Below are positions 10,565-19,273 of a DNA stretch of 64,000 nt, one piece after another. Within the stretch, counting starts at the first letter, position 1, and each line of letters opens with the position of its first letter. The translations under genes were made by a program, and so were the position numbers. A model generated the notes under the pieces. The model was not told the origin of the DNA, made no database searches, and saw nothing but the letters and a program-made list of their open reading frames with translations. The DNA comes from Pseudidiomarina aestuarii (GTDB lineage Bacteria > Pseudomonadota > Gammaproteobacteria > Enterobacterales > Alteromonadaceae): the NCBI RefSeq assembly GCF_003987355.1, contig NZ_PIPR01000001.1, positions 1,054,001 to 1,118,000 on the forward strand, in the 5' to 3' direction.

Positions 10565-10709
10565 GAATAGCTGTTGGCTACTAGGTAATGGCTACTAGTT
10601 ACTGGTTACTAGCTACTAGCTACTAGCTACTAGCAATTAGTGATTGACTTCGGGTTGCTGAAAAGCATAGGTGGCGCACTTCTAGTAACTAATAGCTAGT
10701 AGCCAGTCG
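10565..10709. repeat. Heptad-arm inverted element A2
   Basis: The left arm (about 10565-10634) is imperfect heptads of the TAGCTAC/TGGCTAC type. The right arm (10682-10709) is TAGTAAC, TAATAGC, TAGTAGC and similar units. The core (10635-10681) is longer than in the other copies and retains only GCGC-ACTTCTA at its right end. The first bases, GTGAATAG, match the heptad of the second family (B), so the arm looks mixed. It lies between two divergent genes, unlike most copies, which follow a stop codon. Confidence 0.8.
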
Positions 10710-10722
10710 CGCTTTTGAATTT

Positions 10723-10777
10723 GGAGGTACGAACATCCTTGTTCGTTTGAAGTACTGCAGTCCATATGAGTACTTCC
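10723..10777. repeat. Compound palindrome upstream of the Wzi-like gene
   Basis: Two hairpins lie side by side: ACGAAC (10729-10734) with GTTCGT (10741-10746), and GAAGTACT (10749-10756) with AGTACTTC (10769-10776). In an alternative fold, GGAGGTAC (10723-10730) pairs with GTACTTCC (10770-10777), with one G-U. No T run follows. The function is unknown. Confidence 0.6.
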
Positions 10778-10958
10778 AATTCCTTAAACAGAGTCTATCG
10801 CACAGATTTTAATAGTTCAATTACATTTTATAAACATAAGCCTAAGCTACTAAAGAACAAGTTAATTTTTTGTCTTTTTTTATTCGGAAAAGCTAAGCAT
10901 TTATTTCTCAAGACATTGCAGTATACTCATACGCATTCTTGATAATTGTGGGTTTTGC
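10778..10958. other. AT-rich leader before the Wzi-like gene
   Basis: The remainder of a 400-base gap. It is strongly AT-rich, with no open frame of interest. A TATACT box at 10922-10927 could be a -10 for the plus-strand gene at 10959, but I see no good -35. AT-rich DNA of this kind often precedes surface-protein genes. Confidence 0.35.
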
Positions 10959-12323
10959 ATGACTAATTTTGGCCGTTTCGTCTTCCCCTCCTGCTGCGCT
11001 TTAGCGTTTACTGTTGCATCTGTAGCGACATCCGCGAATGTATGGGTGGAGCGTTCCGACAGCGCTCTATTGGATCGGATCGAACTGCTCGCCAATGCCG
11101 GCAAATTACGTACTTCCACTACCAGCTACCCGCTTTCATGGCGCGCGCTCGCTCGTGATTTGGAATTGCTCGATGTCGAGCGCCTCAATGCTGCCGAACG
11201 CGATGCTGTGTTTTTGCTTCAGGCCCGTTTGCAAACGGCCGCGAGAGATGCTGCCGACACACAATTAAAAATAGTGGTCAACAGTCAGGACGATGAACGG
11301 TATCCGCGGCATCAACGCAGTACCCAGCAGCGGGCCGAATTACAGGTTGCGCATGCATACACAGCTGGTGACTTTGCCGCGCGCATCAGCGTTCAAGCCC
11401 GGTTAGACGCGGTCGATGATGAAGATTACGGACTTGATGAGTCTTATCTTGCGTGGCGTTTTGACGGCCTCACCGTTGGAATCGATACACTATCCACGCA
11501 ATGGGGCGTTGCTGCCGATCACAGCCTGCTGTTATCCGATGCGGCTCGCCCACTCCCCAAGTTCCGTATTAGCTATCAATCGGATCGGATTATCGGTGCG
11601 CTCAGCCAGTTTCATTTTCAGTCTTTTATTGGCGCTCGCAGTAGCTTTGGTGATGATTACAACGAACCGGTTTGGGCCAATCGAGTTTCATTCCAGTCGG
11701 ATGGCTCCCTCCAATTAGGTCTGACCCATGTGATGAGTTCGTTGGATAGCGCGAATAACCCTTATCTTGCATCCGATGAGCGTTGGCATGCGGTGAGTGC
11801 CGATGGTCGACTCGGTCTCGTACTCGGCCCGCAAACCAGTGCCGCTCTGTATGCAGAACTTGGGGCTGATCTAGAAAATAACTCGAGCATGTGGCTGGCT
11901 GGAGTTAGCGCTTACCAACTATGGGCTGGCTATCAACTTCGTGCCTATGCTGAGGTGAGCGCTGGTGATGAGTTAGACCGTGCAGGTTTTTTTCAATTTA
12001 ACCACCACCTGGGTCGACCACTCGGACGTTTAGGCGCTAATGATGCCACTGCAATCAGTGCAGGACTGCGCGCGACTAACTTGCAAGGTGAGCAATGGGA
12101 ACTAACCGTGCGTGATTTTGATGCGAGTGATACACCGTTTACGATCGCTCAACAAACGGATCGTTTTGCGCCGTTAACTGCGGCCACTAGCCAACTCGCT
12201 GTCAAACACCAACGTCCACTCGGAAATGGTTTAGTGGGTTTAACCTTAGAGCGTTGGGAAACGGAATGGAACGGCGGTGATTCTGGGTTTAACGCGCAGC
12301 TCAGCTACGAGCTGCGCTTTTAA
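10959..12323 (+). CDS. Capsule-assembly Wzi family-like outer membrane protein
   Basis: 454 aa, N-terminal signal peptide (cleavage near SVATSA-NVW), alternating beta-strand pattern and a C-terminal aromatic residue (YELRF) typical of outer membrane barrels. The segment GIDTLSTQWG...LLLSDAARPLPKFRISYQ resembles Wzi-family proteins, in which a similar W-G...S-N/D-A-x-P-x-P motif recurs. Wzi proteins help hold capsule or exopolysaccharide on the surface. No capsule genes lie nearby, so the role is tentative; a generic porin-like barrel is the alternative. Confidence 0.7.
   Translation: MTNFGRFVFPSCCALAFTVASVATSANVWVERSDSALLDRIELLANAGKLRTSTTSYPLSWRALARDLELLDVERLNAAERDAVFLLQARLQTAARDAADTQLKIVVNSQDDERYPRHQRSTQQRAELQVAHAYTAGDFAARISVQARLDAVDDEDYGLDESYLAWRFDGLTVGIDTLSTQWGVAADHSLLLSDAARPLPKFRISYQSDRIIGALSQFHFQSFIGARSSFGDDYNEPVWANRVSFQSDGSLQLGLTHVMSSLDSANNPYLASDERWHAVSADGRLGLVLGPQTSAALYAELGADLENNSSMWLAGVSAYQLWAGYQLRAYAEVSAGDELDRAGFFQFNHHLGRPLGRLGANDATAISAGLRATNLQGEQWELTVRDFDASDTPFTIAQQTDRFAPLTAATSQLAVKHQRPLGNGLVGLTLERWETEWNGGDSGFNAQLSYELRF
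12294..12321 (+). terminator. Hairpin inside the end of the Wzi-like gene
   Basis: GCGCAGCTC (12294-12302) and GAGCTGCGC (12309-12317) form a perfect 9-base stem with a 6-base loop, followed by TTTT that runs into the TAA stop. The hairpin encodes the last residues of the protein. It is likely an intrinsic terminator, although the T run is short. The convergent antiporter gene ends 5 bases beyond. Confidence 0.65.
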
Positions 12324-12328
12324 CCGTA

Positions 12329-14161
12329 TCAGCTAGCTGGTTTATCCTCTTCCTCAGCGGCACTGACCGTATCCGGGCCAGCCTCAGAAACGAGCGCAAC
12401 GACTTCCCAGCCCGCTTTGGGGGTAAAGGTTTGGTCGCTCGTAAACACATGACACAGGTCGCGTTCATCAAATGCAAACAACGGAATTGCACGGTTGCCA
12501 TAACGCTCTTGGTAGTCGGTATAGTCGAAGGTATCGGTGAGCGCAGTCGTTTTCACTTGAGCGCCTTGGAACGTCAAGCTTGCTAACTTCGAGAAGGTGA
12601 CCCCTTTACCGAATAGTTTTAACCGCTCGCGATAGCTTTCGGATAACTGATTACGCGCTGACGCATCATGCTCAGTGCTGTTCAAACCGAGAATCTTTGC
12701 ACTCTCAAACCAATCCATAAAATGCAACGCCACTACCGGATTGAGCTGTTTGTATGGCGATAAGATCAACACGCGCCCAATCCCTGTCATATCCATGTGT
12801 GTTTCAGCATGCTCCGAGGTTGGATTACCAAAGTACACGGGTAACCCTTCCATACGCGCCTGTTTGATGTGCTCCCAGTTGGTATCTGCAAGCAGCACCG
12901 GAATGTCGTGCTCTTTAAGTGCCTTCGCAATCAACCGTGAAGTTGGATTGGCGCCAAAAATCAGGAACCCTTTTGCCGGCGGTTCACGCAAAGTCAATGC
13001 GTGAGCCAATGGTTTCGCCGTTAAGCTTTGTAGGACAACTGTACTCAGGATGACAACGAAGACCAATGGCACCAACAAGTCAGCCCCTTCCCACCCCTGC
13101 TGCTGCATTTTTAGGGCGAACAATGCCGAGACGGCAGCTGCAACGATACCGCGCGGCGCAATCCAACTCAGTAAGATTTTTTCTTTAACGTTCAACTGCG
13201 TGCCAATGCTGGAAACCCAGACGGCGATAGGGCGAACCACAAAGATGATCACAGCGAGTAGCAAGACCGCAGGGAGTCCCAATTGGTCAAAGGCATTCGC
13301 GTCAATCCGCGCCGCTAAGATAATAAACAAACCCGAAATGAGCAGCACGCTCAGGGTCTCTTTAAATTCTAGGATATCATCGAGGTTGAGTCCCCGTGTA
13401 TTCGCCATCACCATTCCCATAACGGTTACAGTGAGCAGCCCAGATTCATGCTGCAGAGCGTTGGATAAGGCAAAAACACCCAACACCACCGCCAGGGTAG
13501 CTACGTTACTCAAGTAATGTGGAAACCAGCCTTTCATCAGAGCGCGCGCGAGAATTTTGGCGGCTGCATAGCCAACCGCAAAACCCACCCCTATCGTGAT
13601 ACCGAATGCCTGTAACGCTTGCATCCAACCCGCACCTTGGCTGGCAATAATAAACTCGTAAACGAGTACCGCCAGCAATGCGCCGATTGGGTCAATAATA
13701 ATACCTTCCCATTTCAGGATATTGGCCAACCGAGACAACGGCCGGACGGAGCGCAACATAGGCTGAATAACGGTGGGGCCAGTCACCACGACCAAAGCCC
13801 CAAATAATGCGGATAACTCCCAATTGAATCCCATCAAAAAGTGCGCTGCCACGGCAATCAACACCCAGGTGATAAACATCCCGATGCTGACTAAGTGCGT
13901 CACCATACGCCCATGGCCTCGAATTTCCTCAAAGCGCAAGGTTAAGCTGCCTTCAAACAGGATAATCGCAACCGAAAGGGAAACTAAGGGAAAAAGAATG
14001 TCACCGAACACAGCATCAGGCTGGAGCAGACCCAACCAAGGACCTATCACCAAACCCGTGAGCAAGAGCGGTAAAATTGCGGGAATTTTTAGTCGCCAAG
14101 CCCCCCACTGACACACAATCGACAACACACCAATGAGCGCCAGCGCTGACAAGTTCGACAT
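12329..14161 (-). CDS. Cation:proton antiporter with TrkA-N domain (CPA/NhaP type)
   Basis: 610 aa. The first 400 residues form 12-13 membrane helices with CPA1-family signatures: LPLLLTGLVIGPWLG, LFEGSLTLRFEEI, GPTVIQPML and WEGIIIDPIGALLAVLVYE, where the Asp is the ion-binding residue. RGIVAAAVSALFAL precedes the cytoplasmic half. The C-terminal part has a TrkA-N/RCK nucleotide-binding fold starting FLIFGANPTSRLIAKAL, suggesting gating by NAD(H) or similar. It probably exports Na+ or K+ for pH and salt balance, which fits a halophile. It is convergent with the Wzi-like gene. Confidence 0.88.
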   Translation of the reverse strand: MSNLSALALIGVLSIVCQWGAWRLKIPAILPLLLTGLVIGPWLGLLQPDAVFGDILFPLVSLSVAIILFEGSLTLRFEEIRGHGRMVTHLVSIGMFITWVLIAVAAHFLMGFNWELSALFGALVVVTGPTVIQPMLRSVRPLSRLANILKWEGIIIDPIGALLAVLVYEFIIASQGAGWMQALQAFGITIGVGFAVGYAAAKILARALMKGWFPHYLSNVATLAVVLGVFALSNALQHESGLLTVTVMGMVMANTRGLNLDDILEFKETLSVLLISGLFIILAARIDANAFDQLGLPAVLLLAVIIFVVRPIAVWVSSIGTQLNVKEKILLSWIAPRGIVAAAVSALFALKMQQQGWEGADLLVPLVFVVILSTVVLQSLTAKPLAHALTLREPPAKGFLIFGANPTSRLIAKALKEHDIPVLLADTNWEHIKQARMEGLPVYFGNPTSEHAETHMDMTGIGRVLILSPYKQLNPVVALHFMDWFESAKILGLNSTEHDASARNQLSESYRERLKLFGKGVTFSKLASLTFQGAQVKTTALTDTFDYTDYQERYGNRAIPLFAFDERDLCHVFTSDQTFTPKAGWEVVALVSEAGPDTVSAAEEEDKPAS

Positions 14162-14232
14162 AGAATTTCCACCCTGGATAAGCTAAAAGTTCATACTACG
14201 GTAGCCTACCCAGAGTGGCTTCGTCTAGTTTT

Positions 14233-16410
14233 CTAGAAGCGATAATTATATTGAACAAAGGCTGTGCGCGGCTTTCCGACTTGGATTCCGCCGTTGGTAC
14301 GAGTCACCATATAGGTTTCATCGAAGGCATTATCAATACCCGCCCGAACTTGTTGCCGCTGGTCAATCGCGTAGGTTAACGTCAAATCGACCACGGTGCG
14401 CGCATCAATCCGTTGCGCAGCGTCAGGTTCACCTTGACCGGCTTGCGTACGCATGTCGCCGATATAACGAGCTTGCGCATTGAGCTCCCAGGCGCCAAGC
14501 AAGTAGCGAGCGCTGAGCTGAACCTGTGTGTCTGCTTGATACGGGAGTTCATCACCCACGGCAACGCTGCCCCACGTACCCAGACTTGAGTTGAAACTAT
14601 TCTTAAATTCGCTATCGGTGAAGGTGGCAGAAGCACCTAAAATGAGCTCACTTTGTGCGAATGTCAGACCGTATTCGCCCAACACTTCCAGACCTTGAAC
14701 TCGCACTTCACCGGCGTTGAATTGCGTATCGATAGCATTCAAATCACACCCTTGTGCTGCCGTGCAGTTGCCGTGCATGTTGTCGTAGTCACTGAGGAAA
14801 CCAATGACTTCACCGCTCACAGCGCCTGAACGATAGCGGGCACCCACTTCCCAGTTCACTGACTCTTCATTTTCTTGCTCCGTATTGCCCGGCGCAGCAG
14901 GTGCAAAACCTTTCTGCACACCACCGATCAGTACTAAGGCGTCACTAAGGCGGTAGGTTAGACCCAGCGCTGGTAATACTTCACTCGTGCTATTTGCGCG
15001 TTGAGTTGGGGTTGTATCGCGCCCTGGATTCGTTTTCCCCCAATCACGACGCAAAGTGTCGATATCCTCGTAGCGCAGTCCCATATCAATGTTGAGGTCA
15101 CCAAAATTGAGAAACGCTTGCCCAAAGACTGCTAGTGCCTCAGCACTATCAATTCGATTGGAATCAGTACCCGGCACTCCTGCGCTGAGCAGTTGTGCGC
15201 TGTAGTTCGCATTGAGCTGCCACACATCATTCCACTGGAAACGATCCATTTCGTCTTCATGCACTCGCGCTCCGAACACCAATCGGTGAGCACCAAGCGC
15301 CTGCTCAAATTGAGCTTGAATCCCCTCACTGAGGTAAGCTCGATTATTCGCTTTTACATTCAGCTCAAGGCTGCCCTGAGGGTTGGCGTCAAACGCACTT
15401 GCAATGGCCTCTGCACCGCCACCTAAGCTCTCACCATTTACACTGCTGACCTTATACCAATTCCGGTCAAACTCATTCCGATACGCAGTTGCTCGCAGCG
15501 TCGAGCCAGAACTCAGTGTCCAATCGTAACCCAGTTGATATTGACGGTGTTCAGTCATCATTTGGTCCAACTGCGATGCGCCGTAGCGACGATATGGCGT
15601 CGACTCATAATCGGCCGCGGTTAAGCCGAGATAGGTTTCATCCGACACTTCGTCGGAATACTTTAATTTGACATGCAGCCGATGGTTGCCAGCAGCATCC
15701 AATAACGCGGCTGCCTTCATTAAGAAATCATTCTTATAAAAGCCAGTGTCGGCGCCATTTGGCAGTTCTTTAAAACCATCAGCTTGCTGGCGATAACCTT
15801 CAATGACCGCACCGAAACGATCGCTACTGCCGCCAATCCAGCCGTGCATTTTGCCATAACCATCGCTACCTGCAGCAGCTTGCAGTTGGCCAGCTAGGTC
15901 AGTCGTGGGGATCGAGCGTGAGACTAAATTGAGCACCCCACCTGTGGTTCGTGGTCCATAAGCAACACTGGCACCGCCTTTGATGACCTCCAACGCCTGA
16001 ATGCGACCAAATGTCGGGAAGTAATAAGCTGCCGGTGATGCATAAGGTGCAGGAGCAGCAAGCACGCCGTCTTCCATCACCGTAATTTTATCAGAGCGCG
16101 AGGTTCCGGTGCCGCGCATACCGATGTTAGCCCGCAATCCGTAACCATCTTCTTCCAGAACATAAACGCCTGGTACTTGCGCCAATGCCCGGTGTATATC
16201 GGTAAAATCAAATCGAGCCAGTTCTTCAGCATTCATGTAATAGCCTGACCCAGGCAATTCATCGACCGCAGCAGCGGAGCCAAGAATTGTAATCCGCTCC
16301 AAGCCGCTTAAGTCTGATTCTGCCGTATCTGCTGATGCAGTCTGAGCAATCATCGGTAAAATTCCTGCAAGTGTGAGAGCACTTGCTACTGCAGATAACC
16401 GAAATGTCAT
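14233..16410 (-). CDS. TonB-dependent ferric receptor (FecA-like)
   Basis: 725 aa outer membrane receptor with a signal peptide (cut near AQTASA), a plug domain (IHRALAQVPGVYVLEEDGYG, IGMRGTGTSRSDKITVMEDG, LEVIKGGASVAYGPRTTGGVLN) and a 22-strand barrel ending VQYNYRF. Plug features resemble the FecA-type group for ferric dicitrate or carboxylate siderophores, but the substrate cannot be read from sequence. No fecIR-type regulator is nearby. It is divergent from a ferric ABC importer across a 147-base region with Fur-like boxes, so the two probably form one iron-regulated locus. Confidence 0.9.
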   Translation of the reverse strand: MTFRLSAVASALTLAGILPMIAQTASADTAESDLSGLERITILGSAAAVDELPGSGYYMNAEELARFDFTDIHRALAQVPGVYVLEEDGYGLRANIGMRGTGTSRSDKITVMEDGVLAAPAPYASPAAYYFPTFGRIQALEVIKGGASVAYGPRTTGGVLNLVSRSIPTTDLAGQLQAAAGSDGYGKMHGWIGGSSDRFGAVIEGYRQQADGFKELPNGADTGFYKNDFLMKAAALLDAAGNHRLHVKLKYSDEVSDETYLGLTAADYESTPYRRYGASQLDQMMTEHRQYQLGYDWTLSSGSTLRATAYRNEFDRNWYKVSSVNGESLGGGAEAIASAFDANPQGSLELNVKANNRAYLSEGIQAQFEQALGAHRLVFGARVHEDEMDRFQWNDVWQLNANYSAQLLSAGVPGTDSNRIDSAEALAVFGQAFLNFGDLNIDMGLRYEDIDTLRRDWGKTNPGRDTTPTQRANSTSEVLPALGLTYRLSDALVLIGGVQKGFAPAAPGNTEQENEESVNWEVGARYRSGAVSGEVIGFLSDYDNMHGNCTAAQGCDLNAIDTQFNAGEVRVQGLEVLGEYGLTFAQSELILGASATFTDSEFKNSFNSSLGTWGSVAVGDELPYQADTQVQLSARYLLGAWELNAQARYIGDMRTQAGQGEPDAAQRIDARTVVDLTLTYAIDQRQQVRAGIDNAFDETYMVTRTNGGIQVGKPRTAFVQYNYRF

Positions 16411-16445
16411 AGTGAGACCCTTTCCTGAATTGATTGATTGGTATT

Positions 16446-16464
16446 GATAATGATTCGCATTTAC
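16446..16464. promoter_or_regulatory. Fur box 1
   Basis: GATAATGATTCGCATTTAC matches the 19-base consensus GATAATGATAATCATTATC at 14 positions by my count. It lies 36 bases upstream of the receptor start, on its promoter side. Confidence 0.75.
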
Positions 16465-16484
16465 GGCATAGTATACTCATGATC

Positions 16485-16503
16485 GAATGCGAATCAATAT
16501 CAT
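16485..16503. promoter_or_regulatory. Fur box 2
   Basis: GAATGCGAATCAATATCAT, read on the other strand, matches the Fur consensus at 12 of 19 positions. It sits midway between the divergent receptor and ABC genes, so one protein array could control both. Confidence 0.6.
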
Positions 16504-16517
16504 TTGGTTTTAATCTT

Positions 16518-16536
16518 CGTTATAATTTTCATTATC
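16518..16536. promoter_or_regulatory. Fur box 3
   Basis: A stretch ending in TTTTCATTATC matches the Fur consensus at 13 of 19 positions. It lies 22 bases before the start of the iron-binding protein gene. Confidence 0.6.
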
Positions 16537-16557
16537 AAGCTCAATGAGGTATCGAGA

Positions 16558-17586
16558 ATGCGTTTTTCTGTACTTACCCAAGCCATTGTCGCCTTCGTCG
16601 GCGCAGCAACTTTTGCAAGCGCAGCAGCCAGTGCTGCGGAAGTAAATGTCTATTCAGCGCGCAAAGAAGCGCTCATCAAACCTCTGTTAGATCAGTTCAG
16701 TGCCGAAACGGGTATTGAGGTGCGCCTATTGACCGGCGGTGGTGACGCACTGTTAGCGCGCCTGCAGAATGAAGGTGAGAACACCCCTGCCGATCTATTT
16801 CTGACCGTGGACGCAGGTAACTTGCATCGTGCCGCTGAAGCCGGTGTATTCCAACCCATTACGTCAACAGAATTATTGAACCAAGTACCCGATTATTTGC
16901 ACGGTGCCGACGCCAGTTGGATCGGTTTAAGCTTGCGTGCACGCCCAATTTACTATGCGATTGACCGCGTTGATCCAAGTGAACTGTCTGGCTACGCTGA
17001 CCTCGCTGATCCGAAGTGGGACAATAAAATCTGTATCCGCTCGTCAGATAATATTTACAATCAATCTCTCACTGCAGCGTTGATTAAACACTGGGGTGAA
17101 GAACAAACAGAGAAATGGGCGACTGGTCTCGTAGCTAATTTTGCGAAACCGCCTGTTGGTGGTGACCGTGATCAAATCGCAGCGGTTGCAGCAGGCGTCT
17201 GTGACTTAGCTGTTGCGAATACCTATTATTTTGGCCTCATGCAAACATCGGATGATGATGCGCAGCGTGAAGCCGCTGAAAAAGTAAAAATATTTTGGCC
17301 CGATCAAGGGGGTAACGGTACCCATGTCAATGTCAGCGGCATCGGTATTACCAAGCACGCCAAGAATCGTGAGGCCGCGCAGCAACTTATCGCTTTCTTG
17401 CTCTCACCAGCAGCGCAGGAGTGGTACGCAGCGACCAATAACGAATATCCAGCTGTCGAAGGTGTTGAGTGGAGTGAACGACTGCAGTCGTGGGGAACCT
17501 TCAAAATGGATGATATCTCCATGGAATATCTCGGTAAAAATAATGCCGCAGCGGTGCGTCTAATGAACCGCGCAGGCTGGAGATAA
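16558..17586 (+). CDS. Ferric iron ABC transporter, periplasmic binding protein
   Basis: I place the start at ATG 16558 (342 aa), with GAGG upstream and a clean signal peptide (cut near AAASAA-EVNVYSARKE); the longer frame from 16504 adds unlikely residues over the Fur box. Family marks are VNVYSARKEALIKPLLDQF, a TGGGDALLARLQNEG strand and ANTYYFGLM, where paired tyrosines bind Fe3+ in FbpA/FutA-type proteins. It delivers iron to the permease coded next. No gene symbol is assigned because naming varies (fbpA, futA, afuA). Confidence 0.92.
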   Translation: MRFSVLTQAIVAFVGAATFASAAASAAEVNVYSARKEALIKPLLDQFSAETGIEVRLLTGGGDALLARLQNEGENTPADLFLTVDAGNLHRAAEAGVFQPITSTELLNQVPDYLHGADASWIGLSLRARPIYYAIDRVDPSELSGYADLADPKWDNKICIRSSDNIYNQSLTAALIKHWGEEQTEKWATGLVANFAKPPVGGDRDQIAAVAAGVCDLAVANTYYFGLMQTSDDDAQREAAEKVKIFWPDQGGNGTHVNVSGIGITKHAKNREAAQQLIAFLLSPAAQEWYAATNNEYPAVEGVEWSERLQSWGTFKMDDISMEYLGKNNAAAVRLMNRAGWR

Positions 17587-17587
17587 C

Positions 17588-19273
17588 ATGCAGATGAGTT
17601 CGGCTGGACACTCGCGGTTCAGACAACTCAGCCTATTTATCACGGCAGTCCTGATTGGACTGCCGTTATTCGTTATTGCGTTCAACACGCTTAGCTTGCC
17701 GTGGAGTGGCGACTGGTCCACGCTCAGTCACCTCTGGCAAACCGTAATTCCCGAATATATCAATCACTCAGTTTGGCTGTTAATCGGTGTGGCCATTGGC
17801 GTCATGTCGATAGGCGTGACGACTGCGTGGCTAACAACCTGCTGTGACTTCCCGGGCCGCTCTATACTGACGTGGGCACTCTTATTGCCGCTGGCGATGC
17901 CCGCCTATATCACCGCCTATACCTACACCGGCTTATTTGATTTTGCCGGTCCGGTGCAAACTACCTTGCGTGACCTAACCGGCTGGGGTTATGGCGACTA
18001 TTGGTTTCCGCAAGTGCGCAGTCTCGGCGGCGCGATCACCGTCTTGTCGCTGGTACTGTTTCCCTACGTTTATCTGATCACCCGCGCGACTTTCTTACAA
18101 CAATCTGCAACGACCATCGAAGCCGGCCGTAGTCTCGGCCTCACGCCATGGCAATGCTTTCGTCGTCTCGCACTACCCCTAGCGCGTCCAGCCATTGTGA
18201 CCGGCACCACCCTCGCCTTAATGGAAACGCTCGCCGACTACGGTACGGTGCAATATTTTGGCGTTACCACCTTTACCACGGGTATTTTCCGGACTTGGTA
18301 TGGGCTCGGTGACCTGCCTGGCGCCATTCAATTGGCGGGTTTGCTGTTGTTGGCAGTGGTGGTGTTGATGTTCCTTGAACGTTGGTCACGCAAACAGGCT
18401 CGCTATGACCAGAAACATCATCGCAAAGCGCTGCCTTTTCAGTTACGCGGTTGGCGTGCCTTCGCAGCAGCGGCAGCCTGCTGGCTCCCACTATTGTTGG
18501 GCTTTGCTCTACCGGCTCTGCAGCTTATAGGCTGGTCGATCGAGCGCGCGGAGGTATGGTTGCAACCCGAATTTTGGCAACTGGCATTGAATAGCTTCAT
18601 GCTCGCCGTGGTTGCGGCAGTTATCGTGGTATTGCTGGCCTTATGGTTGGCTTACGGCCGCCGTCAGCTGCCTACCCCGATGGTCCGCTTCAGCGTGCAG
18701 TTTGCTGGCTTGGGGTACGCCATCCCGGGCCTCGTGATTGCCGTAGGTTTGATGGTGCCACTCATTGTGGTGGATCGTTGGGTTATCGGGCTCAGCCAAG
18801 CCTGGTTTAATTACAATCCAGGATTATTGCTCAGTGGCACGCTATTTGCCCTATTATTTGCTTACACCGTGCGCTTCCTGAGTGTATCTCTGCAAACTAT
18901 CCAAGCCGGGCTAACGGAAATTCGCCCGAGCATGGATGAGGCAGCACGTATTCAAGGCTATAGTGGTTGGCAGGTACTGCGGCGTATTCACCTTCCGTTA
19001 CTGCGCCCCAGCGTGCTCACGGCTACGATTCTAGTGGGTGTCGATGTTCTCAAAGAGTTACCGGCGACGCTGGTTCTGCGCCCGTTTGATTTTAATACGC
19101 TTGCGGTACGGGCCTATGAAATGGCCGGTGATGAACGCCTCGCCGATGCGGGACCGCCTGCATTGATGATGGTTGCAGTCGGGCTGATACCCGTTATCCT
19201 GTTGTCGCGTGCCATGTTAAAATCACAGCGACCTGCACTCAAGGAGCCTGAGTTTGTCCCAACTACAGCTTAA
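17588..19273 (+). CDS. Ferric iron ABC transporter permease (fused, two halves)
   Basis: 561 aa with about 12 membrane helices in two homologous halves. Each half carries an EAA loop for docking the ATPase: EAGRSLGLTPWQCFRRLALPL in the first and DEAARIQGYSGWQVLRRIHLPL in the second. This is the FbpB/SfuB arrangement. The start ATG at 17588 follows the binding-protein stop by one base. The end overlaps the ATPase gene by 20 bases. Confidence 0.93.
   Translation: MQMSSAGHSRFRQLSLFITAVLIGLPLFVIAFNTLSLPWSGDWSTLSHLWQTVIPEYINHSVWLLIGVAIGVMSIGVTTAWLTTCCDFPGRSILTWALLLPLAMPAYITAYTYTGLFDFAGPVQTTLRDLTGWGYGDYWFPQVRSLGGAITVLSLVLFPYVYLITRATFLQQSATTIEAGRSLGLTPWQCFRRLALPLARPAIVTGTTLALMETLADYGTVQYFGVTTFTTGIFRTWYGLGDLPGAIQLAGLLLLAVVVLMFLERWSRKQARYDQKHHRKALPFQLRGWRAFAAAAACWLPLLLGFALPALQLIGWSIERAEVWLQPEFWQLALNSFMLAVVAAVIVVLLALWLAYGRRQLPTPMVRFSVQFAGLGYAIPGLVIAVGLMVPLIVVDRWVIGLSQAWFNYNPGLLLSGTLFALLFAYTVRFLSVSLQTIQAGLTEIRPSMDEAARIQGYSGWQVLRRIHLPLLRPSVLTATILVGVDVLKELPATLVLRPFDFNTLAVRAYEMAGDERLADAGPPALMMVAVGLIPVILLSRAMLKSQRPALKEPEFVPTTA

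Noticed and set aside
16504-16557. Longer N-terminus for the iron-binding protein
   Set aside because: It would run over a Fur box and add a hydrophobic stretch before an already complete signal peptide; ATG 16558 has a ribosome site.
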